Below, one piece after another: positions 55,517 to 64,000 of a stretch of DNA of 64,000 nt. The DNA comes from Pseudomonas sp. MM223. Lineage in GTDB: Bacteria; Pseudomonadota; Gammaproteobacteria; Pseudomonadales; Pseudomonadaceae. The number at the start of each line of letters is the position of its first letter. Position 1 is the stretch's first letter. The DNA lies in contig OX352322.1 in assembly GCA_947090765.1 (NCBI GenBank), forward strand, positions 5,573,001 through 5,637,000, read 5' to 3'. The notes below the pieces were generated by a model. That model was given only the letters and a program-made list of their open reading frames with translations, was not told the DNA's origin and made no database searches. The translations under genes were made by a program, and so were the position numbers.

Positions 55517-56296
55517 TCAGTGCACGTCCTTCCAGTATTCACGCTTGAGCAAATAGGCGAATACGAAGAAGAAAGCCAGGTACAGCAACACATAGGTACC
55601 AATGCGCTGGCTTTCCAGTTTGACCGGGTTGGCCGAATAAGCCAGGAAGGTCACCAGGTTCTTGACCTTCTCGTCGAACTGCTCGGTGGTCAGGGTACCG
55701 GATTTCGGCGTAATGGTCAGCTGGTCACAGGCTTCATGGGTGATCGGGCTGCCGGTCAACGGGTCGAATTGCTTCTTGCCATCGGTAACGGTCTGCACCT
55801 GCTTGCAGCCAATCACCTGGTTACCTTGCAGGCCGACCAGCACGTTAGGCATGCCGACGTTCGGGAACACCTTGTTGTTCACCCCGTAAGGGCGCGACGG
55901 GTCCTCGTAGAAGCTGCGCAGGTAAGTGTACAGCCAGTCGGTACCCCGCACACGGGCCACCAAGGTCAGGTCGGGCGGTGCGGCGCCAAACCAGGTCTTG
56001 GCGTCACTGGGCTTCATGCCGATCTGCATGTGGTCACCAATCTTGGCACCGGTGAACACCAGCTTCTCGAGCATCAGCTCATGCGGGATGCCCAAGTCAT
56101 CGGCCACCCGCTCGTAACGCTGGAACTTGGCACTGTGGCAACCCATGCAATAGTTGGCAAAGGTGCGCGCACCGTCCTGCATGGCGGCCTTGTCGGTCAG
56201 GTCGATATCGGCCTTGTCCAGCTCCAGGCCGTGTTCGGCAGCGAAGGAAAAGGCAGGCATCACTGCCAGCAAAAATACTGCAATCAACTTTTTCAT
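55517..56296 (-). CDS. petC: cytochrome c1, bc1 complex
   Basis: The 259-residue subunit passes electrons from the Rieske protein to soluble cytochrome c. It has a signal peptide (MKKLIAVFLLAVMPAFSFA), the c-type haem motif CMGCH (about 51-55), the methionine-ligand region GAKIGDHMQIGM, and a C-terminal TM anchor (YVLLYLAFFFVFAYLLKREY). Its ATG overlaps the petB stop by one base. Confidence 0.97.
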   Translation of the reverse strand: MKKLIAVFLLAVMPAFSFAAEHGLELDKADIDLTDKAAMQDGARTFANYCMGCHSAKFQRYERVADDLGIPHELMLEKLVFTGAKIGDHMQIGMKPSDAKTWFGAAPPDLTLVARVRGTDWLYTYLRSFYEDPSRPYGVNNKVFPNVGMPNVLVGLQGNQVIGCKQVQTVTDGKKQFDPLTGSPITHEACDQLTITPKSGTLTTEQFDEKVKNLVTFLAYSANPVKLESQRIGTYVLLYLAFFFVFAYLLKREYWKDVH

Positions 56297-57507
56297 CAGC
56301 CAGTCACCCTTTCCGGAACCGGTTTGGTCTTCTCGAGCCTTGTGTAGAACGGCATCAGCAGGAAGTAGGCGAAGTACAACACCGTGCACACCTGCGACAG
56401 CAAGGTACGCCCAGGTGTCGGCGCCAGTACGCCCAGCACGCCGAGGATGACGAAGGCCACGCAGAACACCAGCAGGAAGACCTTGCTGATCCAGCCCTTG
56501 TAACGCATGGAACGCACCGGGCTGCGGTCGAGCCAGGGCAATACGAACAGCACGGCAATGGCCGCGCCCATGGCAATGACGCCCATCAGCTTGTCAGGCA
56601 CCGCACGCAAAATGGCGTAGAACGGCGTGAAGTACCACACCGGCGCGATGTGCTCAGGCGTCTTGAAGGCGTTGGCCTGCTCGAAGTTCGGTTTTTCCAG
56701 GAAGTAACCGCCCATTTCCGGGAAGAAGAACACCACGGCGCAGAACACGAACAGGAACACCACCACGCCGACGATATCCTTGACGGTGTAGTACGGATGG
56801 AAGGGAATGCCGTCCAGCGGGATGCCGTTCTCGTCCTTTTTCTTCTTGATGTCGACACCATCGGGGTTGTTCGAACCCACTTCGTGCAGGGCAAGAATGT
56901 GCAGCACCACCAGGCCGAGAATCACGATTGGCAGGGCGACCACATGCAGGGCAAAGAAGCGGTTCAGGGTGATGCCCGAAATCAGGTAGTCACCACGGAT
57001 CCACTGGGTGAGGTCGTCACCGATCACCGGGATGGCACCGAACAGCGAGATGATCACCTGGGCCCCCCAGTACGACATCTGGCCCCACGGCAGCAGGTAG
57101 CCCATGAATGCTTCAGCCATCAGCGCCAGGTAGATCAGCATGCCGAACAGCCAGACCAGCTCGCGTGGCTTCTGGTAGGAGCCGTAGAGCAGGCCGCGGA
57201 ACATGTGCAGGTAGACCACGATGAAGAACGCCGACGCTCCGGTGGAGTGCAGGTAGCGCAGGATCCAGCCGTACTCCACGTCACGCATGATGTACTCGAC
57301 CGAGGCGAACGCCTCTTCCGCCGAGGGCGTGAAGCTCATGGTCAGCCACACACCGGTGACGATCTGGTTGACCAGCACCAGCAATGCCAGGGAGCCGAAG
57401 AAGTACAGGAAGTTGAAGTTCTTGGGCGCGTAATACTTGCTCAGGTGGTCTTCCCACATCTTGGTGGCGGGGAAGCGAGCATCAATCCAGTCCATGAACT
57501 TGCTCAT
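56296..57507 (-). CDS. petB: cytochrome b, bc1 complex
   Basis: The 403-residue quinol-oxidising subunit has eight TM helices. The paired haem-ligand histidines lie in YLHSTGASAFFIVVYLHMFR (helix B) and FFALHVVALPIVILGLVVLHI (helix D). It has the Qo-site PEWY-like sequence (here IAPVWYFTPFYAILRAV). The ATG at 57507 (MSKFMDWIDARF) is favoured over the one 3 bases earlier; both overlap the petA stop. Confidence 0.98.
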   Translation of the reverse strand: MSKFMDWIDARFPATKMWEDHLSKYYAPKNFNFLYFFGSLALLVLVNQIVTGVWLTMSFTPSAEEAFASVEYIMRDVEYGWILRYLHSTGASAFFIVVYLHMFRGLLYGSYQKPRELVWLFGMLIYLALMAEAFMGYLLPWGQMSYWGAQVIISLFGAIPVIGDDLTQWIRGDYLISGITLNRFFALHVVALPIVILGLVVLHILALHEVGSNNPDGVDIKKKKDENGIPLDGIPFHPYYTVKDIVGVVVFLFVFCAVVFFFPEMGGYFLEKPNFEQANAFKTPEHIAPVWYFTPFYAILRAVPDKLMGVIAMGAAIAVLFVLPWLDRSPVRSMRYKGWISKVFLLVFCVAFVILGVLGVLAPTPGRTLLSQVCTVLYFAYFLLMPFYTRLEKTKPVPERVTG

Positions 57508-58100
57508 CATGCGTTCTCCTGGTCGACGCCGATGACGATGATCTCGTCCGACTCGTAAGAGTGCGGTGGCACTGGCAGGTTGAGAGGTGCCGGCTGCGAC
57601 TTGTAGACACGGCCAGCCAGGTCGTAGTGGGAGCCGTGGCACGGGCAGAAATAGCCACCCACCCATTTCGGACCAAGGTCAGCAGGCGCAACTTCCGGGC
57701 GGAAGGTGGGCGAGCAGCCCAAGTGCGTGCACAGGCCGACAAGAATGAGGATTTCCGGCTTGATCGAGCGAACCTCAGGGTCGACATAGGTCGGCTGCAC
57801 CGAGGCCTTGGACTCTGGATCAGACAGGTCACCCGTGATTTTTTTCAGGTTGCCGAGGATTTCCTCCGTTCGCCGGACGATGAACACCGGCTGGCCACGC
57901 CACTCGGCCACCATCTGCTGCCCGGCCTCGACCTTGGCGATATTGACCTTCACCGGTGCACCCGCGGCTTTCGCCTTGGCACTGGGAAACCATGACCCCA
58001 CGAACGGTACCGCAGCCCCCACTGCCCCCGCCGCCCCGACCACGGATGTCGCGGCTACGAGGAAGCGGCGCCGGCCTGCGTTGACGCCGTCATTGCTCAT
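57507..58100 (-). CDS. petA: Rieske iron-sulfur protein, bc1 complex
   Basis: The 197-residue subunit has a twin-arginine signal-anchor (GRRRFLVAATSVVGAAGAVG, uncleaved in most bc1 Rieske proteins) and the 2Fe-2S cluster boxes CTHLGC and CPCHGSHYD. It receives electrons from quinol at the Qo site. It is the first gene of petABC; the 262-bp gap upstream (58101-58362) holds its promoter and the rpsI terminator, with no clear consensus pair. Confidence 0.98.
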   Translation of the reverse strand: MSNDGVNAGRRRFLVAATSVVGAAGAVGAAVPFVGSWFPSAKAKAAGAPVKVNIAKVEAGQQMVAEWRGQPVFIVRRTEEILGNLKKITGDLSDPESKASVQPTYVDPEVRSIKPEILILVGLCTHLGCSPTFRPEVAPADLGPKWVGGYFCPCHGSHYDLAGRVYKSQPAPLNLPVPPHSYESDEIIVIGVDQENA

Positions 58101-58308
58101 TCAGTCCTCTCCCATCAGCTTGCTTGGCCAGTTGGACCTGGCCTGTACTTAGGTTGTGTCAATGGCATTAAAAATTGGTCGTCATGGTAAGAAACAAATC
58201 CACACACTGACAAGGTGATTACCCTGGCAAGTGCGACAACCCGCGCTTTGCTTGATCTACGTCTATGCGACAAGCGGCCACTGACATGCTGACAGGTTAG
58301 TTCAAGCC

Positions 58309-58345
58309 AAAAAAAAAGCCCGGTTCCAAGGAACCGGGCTTTTTT
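58309..58345 (-). terminator. rplM-rpsI terminator
   Basis: AAGCCCGGTTC-CAAG-GAACCGGGCTT is flanked by a long A-run, which becomes a T-run on the minus strand. It is 18 bases past the rpsI stop. Confidence 0.95.
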
Positions 58346-58362
58346 CGACTGCCGAAGCGGTA

Positions 58363-58755
58363 TTAACGCTTGGAGTACTGAGGACGCTTACGCGCTTTAC
58401 GCAGACCCACTTTCTTACGCTCGACTTCACGAGCGTCGCGGGTGACGTAGCCAGCACGACGCAGAGCGCCACGCAGGGTTTCGTCGTATTCCATCAGAGC
58501 GCGGGTGATACCGTGACGGATCGCACCGGCTTGACCGCTGACACCACCACCGGAAACGGTGACGTAGATGTCGAACTTCTCAACGGTTTCGGTCAGCTCG
58601 AGTGGCTGGCGAACAACCATGCGAGCGGTTTCGCGACCGAAGAACACGTCCAGAGAACGGTTGTTGATGGAGATGTTACCAGTACCCGGACGCAGGAATA
58701 CGCGAGCGGTTGCGGTCTTGCGACGGCCAGTGCCGTAATTTTGAGTCGCCGACAT
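58363..58755 (-). CDS. rpsI: 30S ribosomal protein S9
   Basis: The 130-residue protein starts [20 protein letters not shown] and has [20 protein letters not shown] and the basic tail [16 protein letters not shown] that reaches the P-site tRNA. It is 14 bases after rplM in a two-gene operon. Confidence 0.99.
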   Translation of the reverse strand: MSATQNYGTGRRKTATARVFLRPGTGNISINNRSLDVFFGRETARMVVRQPLELTETVEKFDIYVTVSGGGVSGQAGAIRHGITRALMEYDETLRGALRRAGYVTRDAREVERKKVGLRKARKRPQYSKR

Positions 58756-58769
58756 AATGAACTATCCCG

Positions 58770-59198
58770 TTAGATCTTCAGTTCTTGAGGCTGCTGAGCA
58801 GTGTGTGGGTGAGCAGCACCCGCGTACACTTTCAGCTTGCGGTACATGTCGCGACCCAGCGGGTTCTTAGGCAGCATGCCTTTGACCGCGGTTTCGATAA
58901 CACGCTCAGGGGCCTTGGCGATCAACTTCTCGAAGTTGATTTCCTTGATACCGCCCGGGAAGCCGGAGTGGGAGTAGTACATTTTGTCGGAAGACTTGGC
59001 ACCAGTCACACGAACCTGCTCGGCGTTGATAACGACGATGTAGTCGCCGGTGTCAACGTGAGGGGTGTATTCTGGTTTGTGTTTGCCACGCAGACGGGTA
59101 GCGATTTCAGTAGCCAGACGACCCAGGGTCTGGCCAGCGGCGTCGACTACGAACCACTCGCGCTTTACTGTTTCCGGTTTAGCAGTAAAAGTTTTCAT
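58770..59198 (-). CDS. rplM: 50S ribosomal protein L13
   Basis: The 142-residue protein starts [20 protein letters not shown] and has [36 protein letters not shown] and [20 protein letters not shown]. It is an early-assembling 23S-binding protein. A strong promoter lies 44-72 bases upstream. Confidence 0.99.
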
Positions 59199-59241
59199 TC
59201 TCTAAAGCCTCAGAGGCCGCCCAGCGAAAAATAGACGGCGA

Positions 59242-59270
59242 ATCTTACTGGATAGTGCACACCTTGCCAA
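59242..59270 (-). promoter_or_regulatory. sigma-70 promoter of rplM-rpsI
   Basis: On the minus strand TTGGCA (59265-59270) and TAAGAT (59242-59247) are separated by 17 bases. A GC-rich discriminator (TCGCCGTC) follows, as often seen at stringently controlled ribosomal promoters. Confidence 0.72.
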
Positions 59271-59456
59271 GGGCAAGCGCGCAGCCGAACACGGACGCTT
59301 TTGGGGGCTCGGGTCGGGCACGCCAATGTTCGACGGGGTTCTTCCTGCGTGATGGTGCATCACTTCCGCCACGCGGAGAGGGGCTGAATTATCCAGATTG
59401 CGAGAAAAATTTCAACCTGCTTTGATAGGTATCTATTGCCAAGGAGTGTCTTACCG

Positions 59457-60497
59457 ATGGAATACCGCCAGCTCGGCCGTACCGACCTCAATGTCAGCGC
59501 CCTGTGCCTGGGCACCATGACCTGGGGCGAACAGAACGTTCAGGCCGAAGCCTTCGAACAGATTGCCCGGGCCAAGACAGCCGGGGTCAACTTCATCGAC
59601 ACCGCCGAGATGTACCCGGTGCCACCCCGCCCGGAAACCTACGCGGCCACCGAACGCATCATCGGTAACTGGTTCCGTGACAACGGTGATCGCGACGACT
59701 GGGTGCTGGCCAGCAAGGTCGCAGGCCCTGGCAACGGCATCAGCCACATCCGCGACGGCCAGCTCAAGCACAACCGCCAGCACATCGTCGCGGCGCTGGA
59801 CGAAAGCCTGAAGCGCCTGCAGACCGACCGTATCGACCTGTACCAGCTGCACTGGCCGGAACGCAGCACCAACTTCTTCGGCAAGCTGGGCTACCAGCAC
59901 CTGCCACAGGACCACTTCACCCCGCTGGAAGAAACCCTAGAGGTACTCGACGAGCAAGTGCGTGCGGGCAAGATCCGCCATATCGGCCTGTCCAACGAAA
60001 CGCCGTGGGGCACCATGAAGTTCCTGCAACTGGCCGATAGCCGGGGCTGGCCGCGGGCGGTGTCGATCCAGAACCCGTACAACCTGCTCAACCGCAGCTT
60101 CGAGGTGGGCCTGGCGGAAGTGGCCATCCGCGAGCAGTGCGGCCTGCTGGCCTATTCGCCGCTGGCTTTCGGCATGCTCTCGGGCAAGTACGAAAATGGC
60201 GCACGGCCCGGCAATGCACGCCTGACCCTGTTCAGCCGCTTTGCCCGCTACTCCAACCCGCAGACCGTGGCAGCTTGCAGCCGTTACGTGCAGTTGGCCC
60301 GCGAACACGGCCTGGACCCGGCACAGATGGCACTGGCATTCGTCACCCGGCAACCGTTCGTGACCAGCAACATCATTGGCGCGACCAGCCTGCAACAGCT
60401 GGACAGCAACCTGGCGAGCCTTGATCTGAACCTGAGCGACGAGCTGCTGGCAGCTATCGAGGCAATTCACCAAGAGCAGCCCAACCCGGCGCCTTGA
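59457..60497 (+). CDS. NADP(H)-dependent aldo/keto reductase, Tas-like
   Basis: The 346-residue TIM-barrel protein has the aldo/keto reductase catalytic tetrad region: D in NFIDTAEMYP, Y in the same segment, K in WVLASKVAGP and H in YQLHWPER. The NADP-binding C-terminal segment is FVTSNIIGATSLQQLDSNLA. The insert RSTNFFGKLGYQHLPQDHFT is typical of E. coli Tas. The substrate is unknown. The ATG at 59457 has AAGGAG 11 bases upstream. The 258-bp gap before it (59199-59456) holds the rplM promoter and nothing else recognised. Confidence 0.93.
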   Translation: MEYRQLGRTDLNVSALCLGTMTWGEQNVQAEAFEQIARAKTAGVNFIDTAEMYPVPPRPETYAATERIIGNWFRDNGDRDDWVLASKVAGPGNGISHIRDGQLKHNRQHIVAALDESLKRLQTDRIDLYQLHWPERSTNFFGKLGYQHLPQDHFTPLEETLEVLDEQVRAGKIRHIGLSNETPWGTMKFLQLADSRGWPRAVSIQNPYNLLNRSFEVGLAEVAIREQCGLLAYSPLAFGMLSGKYENGARPGNARLTLFSRFARYSNPQTVAACSRYVQLAREHGLDPAQMALAFVTRQPFVTSNIIGATSLQQLDSNLASLDLNLSDELLAAIEAIHQEQPNPAP

Positions 60498-60505
60498 GCT
60501 GAAAA

Positions 60506-60624
60506 GGGGCCGCTGCGCGGCCCAATCGCCGGCAAGCCAGCTCCCACAGGACGGCGTCGCACATGCGGCCTGTGGAGTACTTGTGGGAGCTGGCTTGCCG
60601 GCGATTGGGCTGCAAAGCAGCCCC
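60506..60624. repeat. REP pair (BIME), inverted
   Basis: GGGGCCGCTGCGCGGCCCAA...GCCGGCAAGCCAGCTCCCACAG faces TGTGGGAGCTGGCTTGCCGG...TGGGCTGCAAAGCAGCCCC. It lies after the aldo/keto reductase stop. Confidence 0.9.
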
Positions 60625-60703
60625 GCTGTTACACGGGGTAGACACAATCGCCAAAAAATAAGACGATCCAGCCGGTGATTGACCACTCTACCCTATAAGA
60701 ACA

Positions 60704-61708
60704 ATGACAATGATGTTTACCCAACCCTCCGCGTCGTTGCGGCGCGTCAGCATCCTGGCCATTGACAAGGTGTTTGCTTCGACCTTGATGCAGGCCAAGG
60801 ATTTCTTCCACCTCGCCAGCCTGCGTTACAGCAAGCAGCTAGGCCTGGGCTTGCAGCCCATGTTCGAGATCTGTCTGGTGAGCCCCGACGGCCAGCCCGT
60901 GGACAGCTTCAGCAATGTGCAGCTACCGGTCGACGGCGGCCTGGACGACGCCGATGTGATCATCCTCCCGGCTTACTGGGACGACTTCGACAACCTGCTG
61001 CAACGTTATCCACAGGTGCTGCCATGGCTGCGTGAGCAGCATGCCCGCGGCGCGGTGCTGTGCGCCGAGGCCAGTGGTGTGTTCTGGCTGGCCGAGTCCG
61101 GGCTGCTCGATGGCAAGGAGGCGACGACCTACTGGCGCTTCTTCAACAGCTTTGCCGAGCGCTTCCCGAAGATCCGGCTGAACCAGGACAAGCACCTGAC
61201 CGACGCCGACAATATCTATTGCGCCGGCGGCGCCACTTCGGCCTGCGACCTTTACATCTACCTGATCGAGCGCTTCTGCGGGGCCAACGTGGCCCGCGCC
61301 GTGTCCCGCGACATCCTCTACGAAGTGCAGCGCAACTACACCCCGGGCCGCATGGGCTTTGGCGGGCAGAAGCTGCACCAGGACCTGATCATCCTGCAGA
61401 TCCAGCATTGGCTGGAGGAACACTTCGCCGACAAGTTCCGCTTCGAGGACGTGGCCCGTAACCACGGCATGAGCATCCGCAACTTCATGCGCCGCTTCCA
61501 GGGCGCAACAGGTGACAAGCCGCTGCATTACCTGCAACGGCTGCGGATCGAGACCGCCAAGGGGTTGCTGTCGAGTACGCGCAAGAGCATCAAGACCATC
61601 AGCTACGAGGTCGGCTATGACGATGCCAGTTTCTTTGCGCGGCTGTTCCGCCAGCACACCGAGTTGTCGCCTAACCAGTACCGGCAGCAGTTCATGCAGG
61701 AAGCCTGA
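60704..61708 (+). CDS. GlxA-family AraC-type transcriptional regulator
   Basis: The 334-residue product has an N-terminal DJ-1/PfpI-like domain (about 14-200; AVLCAEASGVFWLAESGLLD holds the nucleophile-elbow position, here with C in LCAEASG) and a C-terminal AraC DNA-binding domain with two helix-turn-helix motifs (FEDVARNHGMSIRNFMRRF and TISYEVGYDDASFFARLFR). Relatives sense amino acids and quaternary amines. The ligand and target are unknown. It is alone on its strand; the divergent or convergent neighbours give no hint. Confidence 0.9.
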   Translation: MTMMFTQPSASLRRVSILAIDKVFASTLMQAKDFFHLASLRYSKQLGLGLQPMFEICLVSPDGQPVDSFSNVQLPVDGGLDDADVIILPAYWDDFDNLLQRYPQVLPWLREQHARGAVLCAEASGVFWLAESGLLDGKEATTYWRFFNSFAERFPKIRLNQDKHLTDADNIYCAGGATSACDLYIYLIERFCGANVARAVSRDILYEVQRNYTPGRMGFGGQKLHQDLIILQIQHWLEEHFADKFRFEDVARNHGMSIRNFMRRFQGATGDKPLHYLQRLRIETAKGLLSSTRKSIKTISYEVGYDDASFFARLFRQHTELSPNQYRQQFMQEA

Positions 61709-61730
61709 AAAGGCTTCCTGAGCGGCAAGC

Positions 61731-61808
61731 TTCGAGCTTCAAGCTACAAGAAAAAGCCAGAGCAATACACGATCTGCTCTGGCTTTTTCTTATAGCTTGA
61801 AGCTCGAA
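61731..61808. terminator. very long bidirectional terminator hairpin
   Basis: Two 34-base arms (TTCGAGCTTCAAGCTACAAG... and its reverse complement) differ at one position and are separated by a 10-base loop. The inner part AAAAAGCCAGAGCA/TGCTCTGGCTTTTT is a standard terminator that works for both the GlxA-type gene and zapE. Confidence 0.9.
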
Positions 61809-61822
61809 ACTCGCAGCTGCCT

Positions 61823-62917
61823 TTAGGGCTTGTGCGCGCGCGACAGGAACTCGTGCGACTGCATCTCCAGCAACCGACTGAGGGTGCGCTGGAACTCGAA
61901 GCTCAGGCGCCCACCGGTGTACAGGTCTTTGAGCTCCACCTCGGCCGAGATGATCAGCTTGACGTTGCGGTCGTAGAACTCGTCCACCATGTTGATGAAG
62001 CGCCGGGCGATATCGTCGGTGGCGACCCCCATCTGCTCCACATTGCTCAGCAGCACGGCATGGAAGATCTTGCCCAGTTCGATGTAGTCGTTCTGGCTGC
62101 GCGGCCCATCGCACAGGGCGCGGAAGTCGAACCAGGCGACGTCGTCGCAGGTACGCAGGGCATTGATCGGACGGTTCTCGATCATCAGCACATCGTTCTC
62201 GACCGCCTGGGTGCACTCAGGCGTCAGCGCCTTGAAGCTGGCGCGCATGCTCTGGTGCGCCGCATCGTTGAGCGGGTAGTGGAACAGTTCGGCCTGCTCC
62301 AGGTGACGCAGGCGATAGTCGACGCCACTGTCGACGTTCACCACGTCGGTGTACTGCTTGATCATGGCGATAGCCGGCAGGAAGCGCGCACGTTGCAGGC
62401 CGTCCTTGTACAGGCCGTCCGGCACGATGTTGGAAGTGGCCACCAGCGACACGCCGTTCTTGAACAGCTCTTCCATCAGGGTGCCGAGGATCATGGCGTC
62501 GGTAATGTCCGACACGAAGAATTCGTCGAAGCAGATCACCCTGGCTTCGTCGCTGAAGCGCTTGGCGATGATGGTCAGCGGGTTCTTCTCGCCCTTGAGG
62601 GTTTTCATTTCCTCGTGCACACGCTTCATGAAGCGGTGGAAGTGCGTACGCATCTTCTGCTTGAACGGCAGCGCTTCGTAGAAGGTATCGACCAGGTAGG
62701 TCTTGCCTCGCCCTACCCCACCCCAGAAGTACAGGCCCTTGACCGGGGTCTGCTCCTTTTTACCGAACAGCTTGCCGAACACGCCCGGCTTGTTGTTCTG
62801 CGCCTGTACCAGGTCGTCGTACAGGCGCTGCAGGTGACGCACCGCAGTTTCCTGCGCCGCGTCATGGAAGAAGTCGGGACGTTTCAGATCTGCTTGATAG
62901 CGTTCTAAGGGAGTCAT
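61823..62917 (-). CDS. zapE: ZapE, AFG1-family ATPase associated with division
   Basis: The 364-residue AAA-type ATPase has the Walker A motif GGVGRGKTYL (about 66-75), Walker B ICFDEFFVSDITDA and sensor regions. The segment FDFRALCDGPRSQNDYIEL and the C-terminal barrel-like part are typical of AFG1/ZapE. In E. coli ZapE binds FtsZ and affects constriction under stress. AFG1 relatives act in membrane protein quality control. The ATG at 62917 matches the family N-terminus (TPLERYQADLKRPDF). Confidence 0.95.
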   Translation of the reverse strand: MTPLERYQADLKRPDFFHDAAQETAVRHLQRLYDDLVQAQNNKPGVFGKLFGKKEQTPVKGLYFWGGVGRGKTYLVDTFYEALPFKQKMRTHFHRFMKRVHEEMKTLKGEKNPLTIIAKRFSDEARVICFDEFFVSDITDAMILGTLMEELFKNGVSLVATSNIVPDGLYKDGLQRARFLPAIAMIKQYTDVVNVDSGVDYRLRHLEQAELFHYPLNDAAHQSMRASFKALTPECTQAVENDVLMIENRPINALRTCDDVAWFDFRALCDGPRSQNDYIELGKIFHAVLLSNVEQMGVATDDIARRFINMVDEFYDRNVKLIISAEVELKDLYTGGRLSFEFQRTLSRLLEMQSHEFLSRAHKP

Positions 62918-63030
62918 GATTCGTTAGCGAGGCAACAAAAAACGGGCCGTCACTGTAGCGACAGGCCCGCTTAATGGCAATGAGACTTGCGTCAATATGC
63001 CTCATCCGGCACCGTTATGCGCTGGATGGC

Positions 63031-63075
63031 ACCGGCTTTGCCGGTGTTCGCGAGTAAACTCGCTCCTACACCGGC
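63031..63075. repeat. short REP-like palindrome overlapping the trpS stop
   Basis: CACCGGCTTTGCCGGTGTTC and GTTCGCGAGTAAACTCGCTC form small adjacent stems, followed by CTACACCGG. The final CTACACCGG includes the trpS stop codon (63066-63068). Confidence 0.6.
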
Positions 63076-64000
63076 TGAAGCGCTACGCGCAGGCCTTCGA
63101 TGGCTGCGTCACGGGCATCGGCGCTGTCGAACTGCGGCCCGTCGGCAACCTGCTCGCCGTTCAGCCACAGGCCGAAGCTCAGGCCTTCGACGCGCACATC
63201 GGCCTCGCCACCCTGCTGCAGCTGCTTGCTCACGGCGCCGGCGCTCTTGCCGTCAGCGAAGCTGCGCGACAGCAGCAGTTGCTCGCCGTCAGCGGCCAGC
63301 AGGCGGAAGCGGAAGCTGCCATCTTCATCACGGAAGCTGACGAAGCGTGCGCTCTTGGCGGCTTTCTTCTTCACTTCGGTATTGGCCTGCACGCTGCTGC
63401 GGAACGAACGCAGGCCAACGGCCTCACGCAGTTGCTCAAGGAACGGCGTGGCAATCTTGCGGGCCTTGGCGGCGCCGGCAAGCAGGATGTCTTCCAGGTC
63501 CGCCGGGCGGGCGATCAGCTGGTGGTAGTACTCGCGCTTCTCGGCCAGTTGCCCATCCAACAGCTGGAACAGGCGCTGCTTGGCATCGCCCCAGCCCAGG
63601 CCCTGCTGCAGCTCTTCGCGGAACCCGGCGCATTGCTCCGGCGTCGAGAAGGCCTGATACAGAGTGAACAGGTGCGAATTGTCCGGGTCTTTCGCCTCGC
63701 CTGGCGCGCGCGAGTCGGTGACGATGCGCGAGATGGCGTCTTTCATGTCCTTGGCGCTGGTAAACAACGGGATGGTGTTGTCATAGCTCTTGGACATCTT
63801 GCGGCCGTCCAGGCCGGGTAGCGTTGCCACGCTTTCTTCGATTACCGCTTCCGGCAGGGCGAAGAAGTCCTGGCCCTGGCCGAACAGGTGGTTGAAGCGC
63901 TGGCCGATGTCGCGGGCCATTTCCACGTGCTGGATCTGGTCACGGCCAACCGGCACCTTGTTGGCGTTGAACATCAGGATGTCCGCAGCCATCAGCACCG
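63066..64000 (-). CDS. trpS: tryptophanyl-tRNA synthetase, 3' part (5' end outside window)
   Basis: Only the C-terminal 311 or so residues are present; the gene continues past base 64000. Visible are LMAADILMFNANKVPVGRDQ (class I active site), the ATP loop KMSKS in GLDGRKMSKSYDNTIPLF, and the anticodon-binding helices. After about residue 200 of the fragment there is a lysine-rich linker (KKKAAKSARF) and an extra domain (FVSFRDEDGSFRFRLLAADG ... GLRVALQP) resembling the YegP/DUF1508 fold, absent from the short E. coli TrpS. The enzyme charges tRNA-Trp. Confidence 0.95.
   Translation of the reverse strand, partial: VLMAADILMFNANKVPVGRDQIQHVEMARDIGQRFNHLFGQGQDFFALPEAVIEESVATLPGLDGRKMSKSYDNTIPLFTSAKDMKDAISRIVTDSRAPGEAKDPDNSHLFTLYQAFSTPEQCAGFREELQQGLGWGDAKQRLFQLLDGQLAEKREYYHQLIARPADLEDILLAGAAKARKIATPFLEQLREAVGLRSFRSSVQANTEVKKKAAKSARFVSFRDEDGSFRFRLLAADGEQLLLSRSFADGKSAGAVSKQLQQGGEADVRVEGLSFGLWLNGEQVADGPQFDSADARDAAIEGLRVALQPV

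Overview
The window is a high-GC chromosomal segment from a gammaproteobacterium of the Pseudomonas putida group. The evidence is the dcw cluster ending in lpxC, the ColRS locus with a ColS protein matching the known P. putida metal-sensor residues, the many 35-45 bp extragenic palindromes (REP/BIME) of P. putida type, and the order trpS-zapE-rplM-rpsI-petABC-sspAB-dolP-diaA-lpoA-rsmI-rnpB-mraZ...lpxC-secA-argJ. No phage, transposon, CRISPR array or tRNA gene was seen. Almost all of it is core genome.

Layout, left to right. Bases 1-5.7 kb (+) hold a DUF1513 protein and an RND efflux adaptor/permease pair; the permease is split by a one-base insertion. Bases 5.7-10.4 kb hold the ColRS envelope-stress locus: colR-colS, a downstream methyltransferase / InaA-type kinase / small secreted protein operon, and a divergent PAP2 phosphatase. 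Both flanking operons carry a ColR-box-like sequence. Bases 10.5-13.2 kb hold groES-groEL behind a sigma-32-type promoter, plus fxsA. Bases 13.3-27 kb are a mixed housekeeping stretch: HugZ-like flavoprotein, DUF481 outer-membrane protein, alkyltransferase-like protein, a frameshifted AmpG permease, an MdfA-like exporter, MscS, YajQ, PanE-like reductase, an unpaired sensor kinase, cobalamin adenosyltransferase, a Nudix-ThiE fusion, a GST and ArgJ. SecA and DciA follow.

Bases 30.9-48.7 kb are the minus-strand dcw cluster, read mraZ-rsmH-ftsL-ftsI-murE-murF-mraY-murD-ftsW-murG-murC-ddlB-ftsQ-ftsA-ftsZ-lpxC. The mraZ-to-ddlB part is tightly packed, mostly with 1-11 bp overlaps. Upstream of mraZ there is a sigma-70 promoter and a three-repeat MraZ operator. 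rnpB follows, then rsmI, and divergently lpoA-yraN-diaA/gmhA-dolP (peptidoglycan and outer-membrane maintenance) and a YgdR-type lipoprotein. Next on the minus strand come sspA-sspB, petA-petB-petC (cytochrome bc1) and rplM-rpsI. The right end holds an aldo/keto reductase, a GlxA-type regulator, zapE and the 3' part of trpS.

The common theme is the cell envelope: peptidoglycan precursor synthesis and division, its recycling (AmpG), its synthase activation (LpoA), LPS and lipid remodelling (LpxC, InaA, PAP2, ColRS), and export (SecA, RND). The features most worth checking are the two single-base frameshifts, both in inner-membrane transporters, and the ColR boxes around the ColRS locus.
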